Source of the DNA: JAEXOD01 sp937930275 | GTDB taxonomy: Bacteria > Bacteroidota > Ignavibacteria > Ignavibacteriales > Melioribacteraceae | Assembly: GCA_036733965.1 (NCBI GenBank) | Contig: DAIMZL010000021.1 | Coordinates: forward strand, 1-35,010 | Direction: 5' to 3' | DNA length: 35,010 nt | Shown here: positions 25,065 through 33,107 of the stretch, piece by piece | Position numbering within the stretch: position 1 is the first letter of the stretch | Layout of the letters: each line of letters starts with the position of its first letter | The notes under the pieces: model-generated | Told to the model about the DNA's origin: nothing | The model's database searches: none | What the model saw: the letters and a program-made list of their open reading frames with translations, nothing else | Position numbers and translations under genes: made by a program

Positions 25065-26816
25065 TCAATAGCTTGATAATGAACTTAGCATGTTCTGACT
25101 GTTTATTAATGCGGCATATTGATTTTGCATTTCTTGATACTTTTTCCTTAAAGTTTCGCTGCTCTTATCAATTCTTGCCTGTACGCTTGTAATCTTATCC
25201 GTTAAATACTTAATGTTGTTATCATACGAGGTTTTAACATTGGCAATTACGCCTGCAGAACCTAAATAATTGCTGACATTGCTATATAATTTTGTCGCAA
25301 TTCCGGATGACGAATTAAATATGGAAGCAACCGAATCAGCTTTTTCACTAATAGCTTGCGAAAATTTAGTTTCATCAGCAAAAGTTAAACCGGTTGTAGG
25401 ATCAAATGTAATGCCTATAGCCGAAAGTCTATTATAAACAGAATCGCTTGCACTATCAACTTTATTCATTACGGAAGTAGTTAATGTACGTAAAATGCTT
25501 TGTGCTGTTGCATCACTTGTAAATACGCCACGTCCTAATTTGTCGGAAGTAGATTTATTTTTGATATTTAAATAAACATCGTTAAAACTTTTTATAAAAT
25601 CTTTAACCTTGTTTTTAATTGTCGTATCATCGGCGGCAACAGTAACATCAACAGTTTTTGCCGTATCTGCCATAACTCCCGATAGATTAAACGTAACACC
25701 GTCAACCAAATCGGTAATACTGTTTGTATTTCTTTGTATATTAATTCCGTTAAAATTTAATTTGGCATTAAGTTGATTATCTGTTGTACTATTGGCAGAA
25801 TAAACAAAACCGGCCGCATTATCATCGGCAATTACTGTTCTATTATTAAGTACGGATGCGGTTAATCCTAAGCTGCTCAAAGCGCTTCCCGATACGTCAC
25901 TTAAAATTAACCTATTATCGTAACCGGTATTATCAGCAGTTAAAGAGAATTTTGTTAATCCTGAAGATGGGGCAAAATAGGACGCAGTTGTTAGCGCCGA
26001 AGCTGCTTTTTCTTTCGTAACGTCAATTCCTAAAAAGTTTAATAAACCGCCGTTATCGTCACTACTTTTTAACGAAATATATTTTGAAGAATCGTCAACG
26101 GTTAATTTTAATTGTCCGGTAGTAGTATCCTTTTCTGCCGTAATGCCCGAAATGTCACCTATTTTGGATTTTAAATCATCCACTACTTCGGAATATGATT
26201 TATTGGAATAATCATAAGCTATTGTTGTTTCGGTACCGTTTAAGTTAACTTTAAATTCACCGGTACCCGTAAAAGTATTTGATTGATTTGTGGTAGATGA
26301 TTTTACAACTGCTTTATCGGTATTTATTGCAGTACTTAATTTTTGCATTAAAGTTTGATTATTTTCGCTATCGTCAAATTCAACATCAACATAACTGGTA
26401 TAATCACCGCTCTGTAATTTAACAGTATGAGTACCTGCCATATTCGTAATATCATATGTATCTGTCGTAAAAGCCAAACTTGAGGAAACCAACAAATCAC
26501 TTTTGGCAAGCTGATTAACACGGATACTATAGTTTCCGGCATTTGCCGTAGTTGAAGCTGTAGCAGTAAAATAATCACTGCTGGAAAGAGTAGTTTTTTT
26601 AGATTTAAATAACGAGGAAGTAGTAGTACTTTTTAAATCATAAAGAATTGATTTAAATTTATCCAGACGAGTGCTTAAATCTTCCCAAGCACTGCTTAAC
26701 GAGCTAAATTTAGATTTTCTCGTTTCTAAAGGAGCAATTGTTCTATTGCTTTCTACCGTTGCATACTGAGTAACTAATTGCTCTATTCCCGAAGTTGATA
26801 ACGGGTTAACACTCAT
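25065..26816 (-). CDS. fliD: Flagellar filament cap protein FliD
   Basis: FliD caps the filament and directs flagellin insertion. The 583-aa protein has the N-terminal FliD coiled-coil domain (SGIEQLVTQYATVESNRTIA, then RKSKFSSLSSAWEDLSTRL), a large Ser/Thr-rich beta-rich central region, and the C-terminal coiled coil (DKITSVQARIDKSSETLRKK then YQEMQNQYAALINSQNMLSS). There is no signal peptide, as expected for type III export. The ATG lies just after the fliS stop, with GAGG inside the end of fliS. Length is within the family range. Confidence 0.95.
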   Translation of the reverse strand: MSVNPLSTSGIEQLVTQYATVESNRTIAPLETRKSKFSSLSSAWEDLSTRLDKFKSILYDLKSTTTSSLFKSKKTTLSSSDYFTATASTTANAGNYSIRVNQLAKSDLLVSSSLAFTTDTYDITNMAGTHTVKLQSGDYTSYVDVEFDDSENNQTLMQKLSTAINTDKAVVKSSTTNQSNTFTGTGEFKVNLNGTETTIAYDYSNKSYSEVVDDLKSKIGDISGITAEKDTTTGQLKLTVDDSSKYISLKSSDDNGGLLNFLGIDVTKEKAASALTTASYFAPSSGLTKFSLTADNTGYDNRLILSDVSGSALSSLGLTASVLNNRTVIADDNAAGFVYSANSTTDNQLNAKLNFNGINIQRNTNSITDLVDGVTFNLSGVMADTAKTVDVTVAADDTTIKNKVKDFIKSFNDVYLNIKNKSTSDKLGRGVFTSDATAQSILRTLTTSVMNKVDSASDSVYNRLSAIGITFDPTTGLTFADETKFSQAISEKADSVASIFNSSSGIATKLYSNVSNYLGSAGVIANVKTSYDNNIKYLTDKITSVQARIDKSSETLRKKYQEMQNQYAALINSQNMLSSLSSY

Positions 26817-26817
26817 T

Positions 26818-27168
26818 TTACTGCCTCATGTTTTTATTAAATACAATTACCCAAACTTCTCTTAAATCAGTCAATATTTTCAAAGTTACTTCGTGGTGTC
26901 CTTTTCTCATCTGGTCTTGGGCAAACTGATATAGTCTAAATAATCCGGCAGAAATTTCACGAGCCTTATCATCTTCAAAATTTAACGCATTTATTAATTG
27001 CGTTAATGCTTTATTCGTTTTTTCGATATCGCCGCGCTGACAGTTTACTATCGCAAAATCATATACCTTTAACAATAGCTTTTCTTGCGATGCATCCAAT
27101 ATCTCTTTTGTTAAATAAGCATTTGCTTTATTATTTCTTTCATATAAAACTGAAGCTCGTTGTTGCAT
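26818..27168 (-). CDS. fliS: Flagellin export chaperone FliS
   Basis: FliS holds flagellin unfolded in the cytoplasm before export. The 116-aa product is four-helical and carries the family pattern NAYLTKEILDASQEKLLLKV followed by YDFAIVNCQRGDIEK, and a C-terminal helix starting RLYQFAQDQMRKGHHEVTLK. Length is typical. It is the first gene of fliS-fliD-unknown-flgM, 87 bases downstream of a sigma-28 promoter. GGACAG before the ATG is a modest ribosome binding site. Confidence 0.92.
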   Translation of the reverse strand: MQQRASVLYERNNKANAYLTKEILDASQEKLLLKVYDFAIVNCQRGDIEKTNKALTQLINALNFEDDKAREISAGLFRLYQFAQDQMRKGHHEVTLKILTDLREVWVIVFNKNMRQ

Positions 27169-27254
27169 TTTTCTGTCCGTTTTGTTTAATAATCTGCTAT
27201 TTTCTTTTTACTGTTTTAGCATTTATTCGTTTTTTTTACTTTTTCTTATACATA

Positions 27255-27281
27255 TTATCGAAAAAAATCATTTTTTCTTTA
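27255..27281 (-). promoter_or_regulatory. Sigma-28 (FliA) promoter of fliS-fliD-flgM
   Basis: Minus strand: TAAAGAAA (-35, 27281-27274), 11 bases, TTCGATAA (-10, 27262-27255). This fits TAAAGTTT-N11-GCCGATAA at the TAAAG and CGATAA cores with exact spacing. It lies 87 bases before the fliS start, a distance close to that of the chemotaxis promoter in this window. Confidence 0.8.
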
Positions 27282-27499
27282 GCTGTTTTTTACCCGATTA
27301 TTATTTTTGCATTTTTATCAATTTAAGTAGCTTTTAATTTACTAAAATTAATAAAAAATAAAAAGGATAAATTAAGTTTAACATTAAATTTAATATTAGA
27401 TATAGCAAAGTATAATTTCTTAGCTTAAGGTATTAAACTGTTTTAATCGGTATAGATATAATTCCCCAAATATTTATTGAATAATGCTGAATAAAATTT

Positions 27500-27515
27500 A
27501 TCAATTTTAGTGCCA
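27500..27515 (-). promoter_or_regulatory. Possible sigma-54-like element upstream of fliS
   Basis: Minus strand TGGCAC, five bases, TTGAT. The -24 half is perfect; the -12 half has GA in place of GC. It lies about 330 bases upstream of fliS, so it would need a long leader. It is weaker evidence than the sigma-28 promoter. Confidence 0.25.
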
Positions 27516-27607
27516 AAAATTAACATAATACTAATTTGAAATCAAATTATCAGTTTAATTATATAAAACTTATTTATCATATAGTTACCGTAACTTTTCT
27601 TTTAAGT

Positions 27608-27655
27608 GAATTAAATAAATAAATATTTTTTCCATTTGTTTTATTTATTTAATTC
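27608..27655. repeat. Perfect 16-bp inverted repeat in the divergent spacer
   Basis: GAATTAAATAAATAAA (27608-27623) is exactly complementary to TTTATTTATTTAATTC (27640-27655), with a 16-base spacer. The arms are AT-only except for the outer G/C pair. It lies between divergent genes, about 94 bases before the PAP2 start, so it is not at an operon end. It could be an operator, a cruciform or a leader hairpin. Confidence 0.6.
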
Positions 27656-27748
27656 GCCGGTTCTACCTATTTACTATTTCTATTTTTGCATTCATTGTTA
27701 ATTCACAAATAAATTTGTAAATTGCATATATAATTATTAAAGAGAAAT

Positions 27749-28318
27749 ATGTTGGATTTTTTATATTCTATTGATGTATCAGTTTTTTATTTTATTAACC
27801 ACACGTTGCAAAATCCTCTGTTTAACAAATTTTTCCCATTTATTACCGAAGTTAAACATTGGCATATTGCCTTTTTATTATTATGGGGCATTAGTTTTTT
27901 TAAAGGAGGAAGAAAGGGGAAAGTTGCTGCAATAGGTGCAATATTAGTTATTATTGCCTCAGACCAAATAAGCAGTAATTTACTAAAAAATTGGGTACAA
28001 AGAATTAGACCTTGTAACGTTTTACCGGATGTACATTTACTTGCAGGATGTACAAGTTCATTTTCGTTTCCGTCTTCACATGCGGTCAATAATTTTGCAA
28101 TGGCCGTATTCTTCTACAAATTTTTCCCCAATTTAAAGTATCCGTTGTTTATTACTGCATTTTTAGTGGCATTATCACGACCTTATTGCGGAGTGCATTA
28201 TCCTTCAGATGTGTTTTTTGGAGGTATAATAGGCGGAGTAATAGGATATTTGTTATCTATTGCCGCAATTAAAACAGATTTATTTATTCAATCCAAATTT
28301 GGTAAAAAAGAATTATGA
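27749..28318 (+). CDS. PAP2-family membrane phosphatase
   Basis: A 189-aa integral membrane protein of the PAP2 superfamily, which removes phosphate from lipid phosphates such as undecaprenyl pyrophosphate or phosphatidylglycerophosphate. The full three-part motif is present: K80-x6-R87-P88, P108-S-S-H111 (the usual PSGH with S for G) and S143-R144-x5-H150-x3-D154. About five or six membrane helices are visible. A short loop with CNVLP...GCTSS lies before the PSSH motif, as in type-2 PgpB/BcrC-like enzymes. The substrate cannot be told from sequence. Its stop overlaps the next ATG (ATGA). Confidence 0.9.
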   Translation: MLDFLYSIDVSVFYFINHTLQNPLFNKFFPFITEVKHWHIAFLLLWGISFFKGGRKGKVAAIGAILVIIASDQISSNLLKNWVQRIRPCNVLPDVHLLAGCTSSFSFPSSHAVNNFAMAVFFYKFFPNLKYPLFITAFLVALSRPYCGVHYPSDVFFGGIIGGVIGYLLSIAAIKTDLFIQSKFGKKEL

Positions 28319-29088
28319 AAACAAAATTAGAAATTGCTAAAAACTGGTTAACCAGATATACGGGAAGTAATATAGACGAACTTGGCGATTATATGCTACT
28401 TACTAATTTTAGTAATTATGTTACAAAATTTGCCGAACGATTTAATTGTAACTTAAACGGGGAAGGAAGACCTATGCAATCGGCAACTAATAGCAACGGT
28501 CTTAGTATTATTAACTTTGGTATTGGTTCGCCAAATGCAGCCACTATAATGGATTTACTTTCGGCTCGCGCTCCAAAGGGAATACTTTTTTTAGGTAAAT
28601 GCGGCGGATTAAAACGTTCAACCGACTTAGGTCATTTTATTTTACCTACCGCAGCAATTAGAGGCGAAGGTACAAGCAACGATTATTTTCCCCCGGAAGT
28701 GCCGGCATTACCTTCATTTAAGTTACATAAGTTCGTTTCGGATGTTATTTTAAAATATCAAACTGAATATAGAACCGGAGTAATTTATACTACTAACCGC
28801 AGATTATGGGAATGGGACCAAAACTTTAAAAAATATTTAAAGCAGATTGGCGCAATAGGTATTGACATGGAAACAGCTACAATTTTTATTACCGGATACG
28901 CAAATGCTATTGCGCGTGGTGCTTTATTGCTTGTTAGCGATTTGCCTATGTTCCCCGAAGGTATTAAAACTTCACAATCGGATGCATTGGTAACTCAAAA
29001 GTTTGTTGATTTACATCTAACAATCGGAATTGAAGCTATGACGGATTTAGGGATAAAAGGAGAGCAGATTAAACATTTCACTTTTTAA
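28315..29088 (+). CDS. amn: AMP nucleosidase (short, Bacteroidota type)
   Basis: This enzyme is predicted to split AMP into adenine and ribose 5-phosphate. The 257-aa protein belongs to the nucleoside phosphorylase fold: SIINFGIGSPNAATIMDLLS near residue 65, GILFLGKCGGLK near 95, and IGIDMETATIFITGYANAIA near 180, where the ME pair normally binds the ribose. It corresponds to the short AMP nucleosidase lacking the N-terminal regulatory domain of the E. coli enzyme. TRYTGSNIDELGDYMLLTNF at the N-terminus is also typical. It is translationally coupled to the PAP2 gene. An MTA/SAH nucleosidase is less likely because of the N-terminal segment. Confidence 0.88.
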   Translation: MKTKLEIAKNWLTRYTGSNIDELGDYMLLTNFSNYVTKFAERFNCNLNGEGRPMQSATNSNGLSIINFGIGSPNAATIMDLLSARAPKGILFLGKCGGLKRSTDLGHFILPTAAIRGEGTSNDYFPPEVPALPSFKLHKFVSDVILKYQTEYRTGVIYTTNRRLWEWDQNFKKYLKQIGAIGIDMETATIFITGYANAIARGALLLVSDLPMFPEGIKTSQSDALVTQKFVDLHLTIGIEAMTDLGIKGEQIKHFTF

Positions 29089-29091
29089 ATT

Positions 29092-29107
29092 TGGCACTTA
29101 ATTTGTT
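29092..29107 (+). promoter_or_regulatory. Possible sigma-54-like promoter
   Basis: Plus strand TGGCAC, five bases, TTGTT. The -24 element is perfect, and the -12 has GT in place of GC. It lies 83 bases before the secreted-protein gene at 29190. It could be chance in AT-rich spacer. Confidence 0.25.
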
Positions 29108-29189
29108 TTGTATTGTTTAATAATAAAATTATGGTTAGATTTATAACAATCATAAAAAATGTGTAAACTAAAACATACAAGGTAATAAA

Positions 29190-29624
29190 ATGAAAACTAC
29201 AATAAACATATTAATGGTTCTGTTTTTAACACTCGGCTCGGTTTTAATAGCCCAAACCGAAGATGAAAAAAACACAATAAAAAATACATTTGCCAAAATT
29301 ATTGAGATCAGCAAACAAAAAGATATCACTCCGGCTGCCGGTCTTTTAGCTTACAACGGTGATAATCAGGCTCGTAATTTGAAATCACCGTTAAATTTTG
29401 CCGATACGGAAGATAACAATAACGCCAGAAGATTGCTAAAAAAAATAAAAGCACTGTTTGATATAAGCGACTCGTATGTAGTTTTAAATATACAACAAGG
29501 AACTAAAAACGACGTTACTACTTATATTTTAACGGCTAACTTTAAAAGCGGTGCACAAAATTTAACTTCTACTTTTACTTTTGTAAAAATAAATAACAAT
29601 TTTTTATTGGCTTATGCGGAATAA
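29190..29624 (+). CDS. Secreted or periplasmic protein of unknown function
   Basis: A 144-aa protein with a clear signal peptide (MKTTINILMVLFLTLGSVLI, with cleavage probably just after Ala-21). The mature part is helical, then beta-rich, with a segment VVLNIQQGTKNDVTTYILTA that looks like a small alpha/beta fold such as a cystatin/NTF2-like domain; this is only a secondary-structure impression. It has no cysteines. The stop lies inside the start region of the next gene (11-base overlap), which links it to the membrane protein downstream. I do not recognise a family. Confidence 0.85.
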   Translation: MKTTINILMVLFLTLGSVLIAQTEDEKNTIKNTFAKIIEISKQKDITPAAGLLAYNGDNQARNLKSPLNFADTEDNNNARRLLKKIKALFDISDSYVVLNIQQGTKNDVTTYILTANFKSGAQNLTSTFTFVKINNNFLLAYAE

Positions 29625-30083
29625 AATTTTAACGCTGCAAAATATCTTTACTGCGATATTAGCTTTACATGTAACGGTTTTTTTTTAATCTTTTTTGCTA
29701 ATAAATATTTAAATTTACAATTTCTTTTATTTGACGAAAACACTTTTAATTATCTACTAATAATTGCCAATTCATTAGCAATTATTATGGGCAGAATAGC
29801 ATATTTTTCCGCTTCTGTTATTTCAAAAAAAAGTAATAACGTGTTATATTCTTTAAAGCTTTACAAAATATCTAATTTAATTAGATATTTATTACTTTTA
29901 GCCGCAAACTTTTTTAATATTTCCGCCTACATTTACACTCATAATTCAGTTTATATAATTATAATTGCAATATTGGTTGCTTTAACATTTGCTTATAAAT
30001 ATAGGTTTAACGAATTTAATAAGGAATTTATATCTGCCTCATTAAGCGGAAACATACAAGAATTAAGGATTTTTTTTGAATGA
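29614..30083 (+). CDS. Four-helix membrane protein with frame broken at a T9 run
   Basis: The likely start is ATG at 29614, overlapping the previous gene by 11 bases. It reads MRNKILTLQNIFTAILAL and then hits TAA directly after nine T residues at 29678-29686. One extra T, or a -1 slip on this run, continues the frame as LIFFANKYLNLQFLLF and on without a stop to 30083, for about 156 aa and four membrane helices. Without a shift only the last 98 aa, from ATG 29787, would be made. The 3' end overlaps the start of the transporter gene (ATGA). The open, hydrophobic frame on both sides suggests a real gene, either recently broken, misread in sequencing, or expressed by slippage. Family unknown. Confidence 0.65.
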
Positions 30084-30802
30084 CCCATGAATTTTTATTA
30101 ATTGCGCTTATCTTATTATTTGCCTCTTTTGTACAAGGATTTTCGGGTTTTGGACTTGCAATTATCTCAATCCCTTTACTTTCGCTATTCTTTAATATTA
30201 AACATGTAATCCCTTTAATTGCCTTATTAGGTTTTTTACTTAATATATTGCTTTATTTTGAATTACGCCGGCATATTATTTTTAAAAATTTAAAAAACCT
30301 ATATATTGGTTCAATATTGGGAATACCGATAGGCATTTTCTTTTTTTTAATAGCAGATGTTAAAATATTAAAGCTAATTGTTTCAATAATTATTTTAATT
30401 TTTGTTATTGTTAATTTTATAAAGAATTTGGAAGTAAAAAAAATACAACCAATATACGGATATGTTGCCGGATTTTTTGCCGGATTTTTAGGAGGAGCAA
30501 TAAATACAAACGGACCACCTGTTTTAATATACCAAAAAATGATACCTCAATCCAAAACGGAGTTCAAGTCTTCTATTACCGGCTATTTTATTCTTAATTC
30601 GGTTTTAATTGTTTCGTCACACTTTATTACCGGTATAACAACAAAATTTGTTTTATTGAATTTTGTTTACTTTTCCCCTATTATTATTATTGGTTTTATT
30701 TTAGGCAATAAAACTTTTAAAAAAATAAATACTGTTATTTTTAACAAAATTATATTATTTTTATTGTTAGCTATAGCCTTAATTATGTTAATTAACATTT
30801 AA
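30080..30802 (+). CDS. TauE/SafE (TSUP) family membrane transporter
   Basis: A 240-aa membrane protein with about eight helices in two similar halves. The N-terminal signature ASFVQGFSGFGLAIISIPLL and its second-half counterpart AGFFAGFLGGAINTNGPPVL are the repeated glycine-rich motifs of the sulfite exporter TauE/SafE family, which moves small sulfur-containing or organic anions. Length is normal. The ATG overlaps the stop of the preceding membrane gene. The substrate is not predictable here. Confidence 0.88.
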   Translation: MTHEFLLIALILLFASFVQGFSGFGLAIISIPLLSLFFNIKHVIPLIALLGFLLNILLYFELRRHIIFKNLKNLYIGSILGIPIGIFFFLIADVKILKLIVSIIILIFVIVNFIKNLEVKKIQPIYGYVAGFFAGFLGGAINTNGPPVLIYQKMIPQSKTEFKSSITGYFILNSVLIVSSHFITGITTKFVLLNFVYFSPIIIIGFILGNKTFKKINTVIFNKIILFLLLAIALIMLINI

Positions 30803-30820
30803 GAATTAGGGGACACTAAA

Positions 30821-31654
30821 ATGCGTTACGACGGCGTAGAGGAAACATATTTTAAAAACGGACAAATAAACGAAATAAAGACTTATAGATCCGGTAAACT
30901 AAACGGAGATTATAAAGTTTATTATAAAAGCGGCGTTCTTGCCGAGCATTATTTTTATAAGGATGATTTAAAACAAGGAGAAGCATTTCAGTATTTTGAA
31001 AACGGGATGCTTAAATCGGCATTAACTTACGTTGATAATTTAATTGACGGAATTGTAAAATATTATTTTGAAGACGGTGAGCCTAAAGCCGAAGTTACTT
31101 ATAAAAAAGGGAATAAGCAAGGTTCTACTCGTGTATTTTATCATTCGGGTGAAATTAGAGAACTTTTTAATAATGTTAATAATAAAATTGAAGGTACGTA
31201 CTCAACTTATTATAAAAGCGGAATGATAAAAGGGGAATGGATTTATACAAACGGCGCACCGGACGGACAAAGCAAATTTTATTATGCTACCGGCGAGCTT
31301 ATGGCAGAAAAGGAATATAAGAACGGCAAAGAAAACGGTTTAACTACAATATACCATAAAAACGGTAACAAGAAAGAAGAAATTATTTTTGATAACGGTA
31401 AAAAACAAGGTCTTAATAAACATTTCGATAAAAAAGGGAATTTAATAAAAGAGATTACTTATAAAGACGGCAAAAAAATTGATATGAGAGATTTAATTAA
31501 ACATAACAGTTTAATAACAAATAACACATACAATCCTTATGTGGTCAAAAATAGAACTATTACTCAAAAAGCGTTAATCAGCTTATCCATTATTCTTATT
31601 GTGGCATTAGGAACTTACTTTTTATATTTACTTTTAGTTTGGCTATTCGGGTAA
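30821..31654 (+). CDS. MORN-variant repeat protein with C-terminal membrane anchor
   Basis: A 277-aa protein made of about nine repeats of 22-24 residues with the pattern Y-F/Y-x-x-G-x-x-x-x-x-x-x-Y-x-x-G-K-x-x-G. Examples are YFKNGQINEIKTY, YYKSGVLAEHYF, YFENGMLKSALTY, YYATGELMAEKEY and YHKNGNKKEEII. This is the MORN_2/YwqK-type repeat. One membrane helix follows at about 250-275 (ALISLSIILIVALGTYFLYL), leaving the repeats most likely in the cytoplasm. AGGGGA precedes the ATG. YwqK-type proteins are often labelled antitoxins, but no toxin is seen nearby, so I do not use that name. Function unknown; repeat proteins of this kind usually bind partners or membranes. Confidence 0.85.
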   Translation: MRYDGVEETYFKNGQINEIKTYRSGKLNGDYKVYYKSGVLAEHYFYKDDLKQGEAFQYFENGMLKSALTYVDNLIDGIVKYYFEDGEPKAEVTYKKGNKQGSTRVFYHSGEIRELFNNVNNKIEGTYSTYYKSGMIKGEWIYTNGAPDGQSKFYYATGELMAEKEYKNGKENGLTTIYHKNGNKKEEIIFDNGKKQGLNKHFDKKGNLIKEITYKDGKKIDMRDLIKHNSLITNNTYNPYVVKNRTITQKALISLSIILIVALGTYFLYLLLVWLFG

Positions 31655-31668
31655 ATATTTAATTACCC
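31649..31668. terminator. Palindrome spanning two convergent stop codons
   Basis: GGGTAA (31649-31654) pairs with TTACCC (31663-31668) around an 8-base AT loop. The stem covers the stop codon of the MORN gene, and the loop covers that of the feoB membrane-domain gene. Only 4 bases separate the convergent genes. It could be a weak bidirectional terminator, although the flanking T-runs are short. Confidence 0.35.
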
Positions 31669-33083
31669 ATTAACATTTTATAAATTTGAGTTGTAAAAAA
31701 TGTTATCGTTAAACCCATTACAATCGGTAAAAATGTAGAAACCAAAGTCCATTTTAACGATTTTGTTTCTTTGTAAATTGTATATATTGTAGTTGAGCAA
31801 GGGTTATGAACTAAACTAAAAAGCATTAAATTAATCCCCGTCAATAACGTCCAACCTCCTGCCTTTAAAATATTAGCCGTTACGTCAGCGGAATCAGCAT
31901 TCATCAACACTCCGTTTCCCGAACCACCCGCAATATTGGAAGTCATAATTGTAAGCATTAAAATAGTAGGAAGAACTATTTCGTTTGCAGGTATTGCTAT
32001 AATGTATGCCAGAAATATTACGCCGTTTAATCCAAAAAACAAAGCAAACGGATCAACATTTCTAATAAAGAACTCGGCAAAACTAACACCCTGTATATTT
32101 ATGTTTGCAACAAGCCAAATTACCATTCCCGAAGGAACAGCGAATAAAACGGCACGCCATAAAACAAAAATTGTTCTATCAATTAACGAAGTATATAAAG
32201 TTTGCAAAATTCTCGGAGGTCTATAAGGAGGAAGTTCTAAAACGAATGCGCTTGCTTCTCCTTTTAATACTGTTTTTGAAAGCATGAACGAAACAATAAG
32301 ACTTAAAAATATTCCCAACAATGCAACAAAAACAACTGCTGCTGCACTTGCCAAACCTGCTAAGTAAGAAGGAACAACTCCCCCTATAAAAATTGTAGCT
32401 ATTAATATTTGAGTAGGCCACCTACCGTTACACAACGAAAAATTGTTTGTTATAATTGCTATTAATCTTTCTCGCGGACTATCAATAATACGAGTTGCAA
32501 CAACCCCCGCGGCATTGCAGCCAAAACCCATCGTCATTGTTAATGCCTGTTTGCCGTGTGCCCCTGCTCTTCTAAATAAATTATCCATATTAAAAGCAAC
32601 ACGCGGCAAATAACCTAAATCTTCTGCTAAAGTAAATAAAGGGAAAAATATTGCCATAGGCGGAAGCATAACGCTAATAACCCAAGCACCGGCTAAATAC
32701 GCCCCGTCAACAAGTAATCCCGTAATCCAATAAGGAACTCCTAAAATGTTGAATATGGTCTTAAAAAAGGGATGTCCTTTATCAACTAAAATTGAAGACA
32801 AAAATTGCGAAGGAATATTTGTGCCGACTATTGTTAACCAAAAAACAAAAGCAAGCAAAATAAACATTAAAGGAAAACCGGTATATTTGCCCGTTACAAT
32901 TTTATCTATTTTTTTATCAAAATTATCAATTTTCTTTCCGTCTTTTCGTTCAACACTCTCTTCGGAAATTTTTGCTGCTTCGGAGTAAATAGATTCCATA
33001 ACATGGTCATGTAAATCTTCTCCTAATTTAATTCTAAGCTCGGTAGCTTTATCTAAAATTTTTTCGTCTATATTTTTATCCAT
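31659..33083 (-). CDS. FeoB membrane (gate) domain, encoded separately
   Basis: A 474-aa protein with an N-terminal cytoplasmic stretch (about 1-70) and about eight membrane helices holding two Gate domains. GFGCNAAGVVATRIIDSPRE near residues 185-205 and NNFSLCNGRWPTQI just after are the FeoB core, in the NAAGV/CNGRW variant rather than the enterobacterial form. The GTPase domain is in the gene upstream, with 24 bases and a new start between. Together they should import ferrous iron across the inner membrane. The join falls in the linker of normal FeoB, so the split looks natural. Confidence 0.9.
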   Translation of the reverse strand: MDKNIDEKILDKATELRIKLGEDLHDHVMESIYSEAAKISEESVERKDGKKIDNFDKKIDKIVTGKYTGFPLMFILLAFVFWLTIVGTNIPSQFLSSILVDKGHPFFKTIFNILGVPYWITGLLVDGAYLAGAWVISVMLPPMAIFFPLFTLAEDLGYLPRVAFNMDNLFRRAGAHGKQALTMTMGFGCNAAGVVATRIIDSPRERLIAIITNNFSLCNGRWPTQILIATIFIGGVVPSYLAGLASAAAVVFVALLGIFLSLIVSFMLSKTVLKGEASAFVLELPPYRPPRILQTLYTSLIDRTIFVLWRAVLFAVPSGMVIWLVANINIQGVSFAEFFIRNVDPFALFFGLNGVIFLAYIIAIPANEIVLPTILMLTIMTSNIAGGSGNGVLMNADSADVTANILKAGGWTLLTGINLMLFSLVHNPCSTTIYTIYKETKSLKWTLVSTFLPIVMGLTITFFTTQIYKMLMGN

Positions 33084-33107
33084 TTCATTCTCTATTCAAT
33101 CAAAAAA

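Larger units (their letters stand above)
27169..27748. other. Divergent intergenic region, fliS / PAP2 gene
   Basis: This 580-base AT-rich spacer separates the minus-strand fliS operon from the plus-strand PAP2 gene. It contains the sigma-28 promoter (27255-27281), a sigma-54-like element on the minus strand (27500-27515) and a long perfect inverted repeat (27608-27655). A TATAAT lies at about 27728-27733, about 20 bases before the PAP2 gene, without a clear -35. No coding frame or RNA gene is evident. Confidence 0.6.

Noticed and set aside
26348..26578. A 76-aa minus-strand open frame inside fliD
   Set aside because: It is an out-of-frame product of fliD with biased composition and no start signal.
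30821..31654. YwqK-type antitoxin
   Set aside because: The repeats fit the family, but there is no adjacent toxin gene and the C-terminal membrane helix does not fit a soluble antitoxin. I used a neutral name.
31936..32421. Small open frames within the feoB gate gene on both strands
   Set aside because: They are shadows of the strongly supported FeoB frame.
33084..33107. FeoB frameshift or pseudogene
   Set aside because: The two parts lie in a natural linker, each has its own start, and the second has an AGAGAA-type site; this looks like a natural split.
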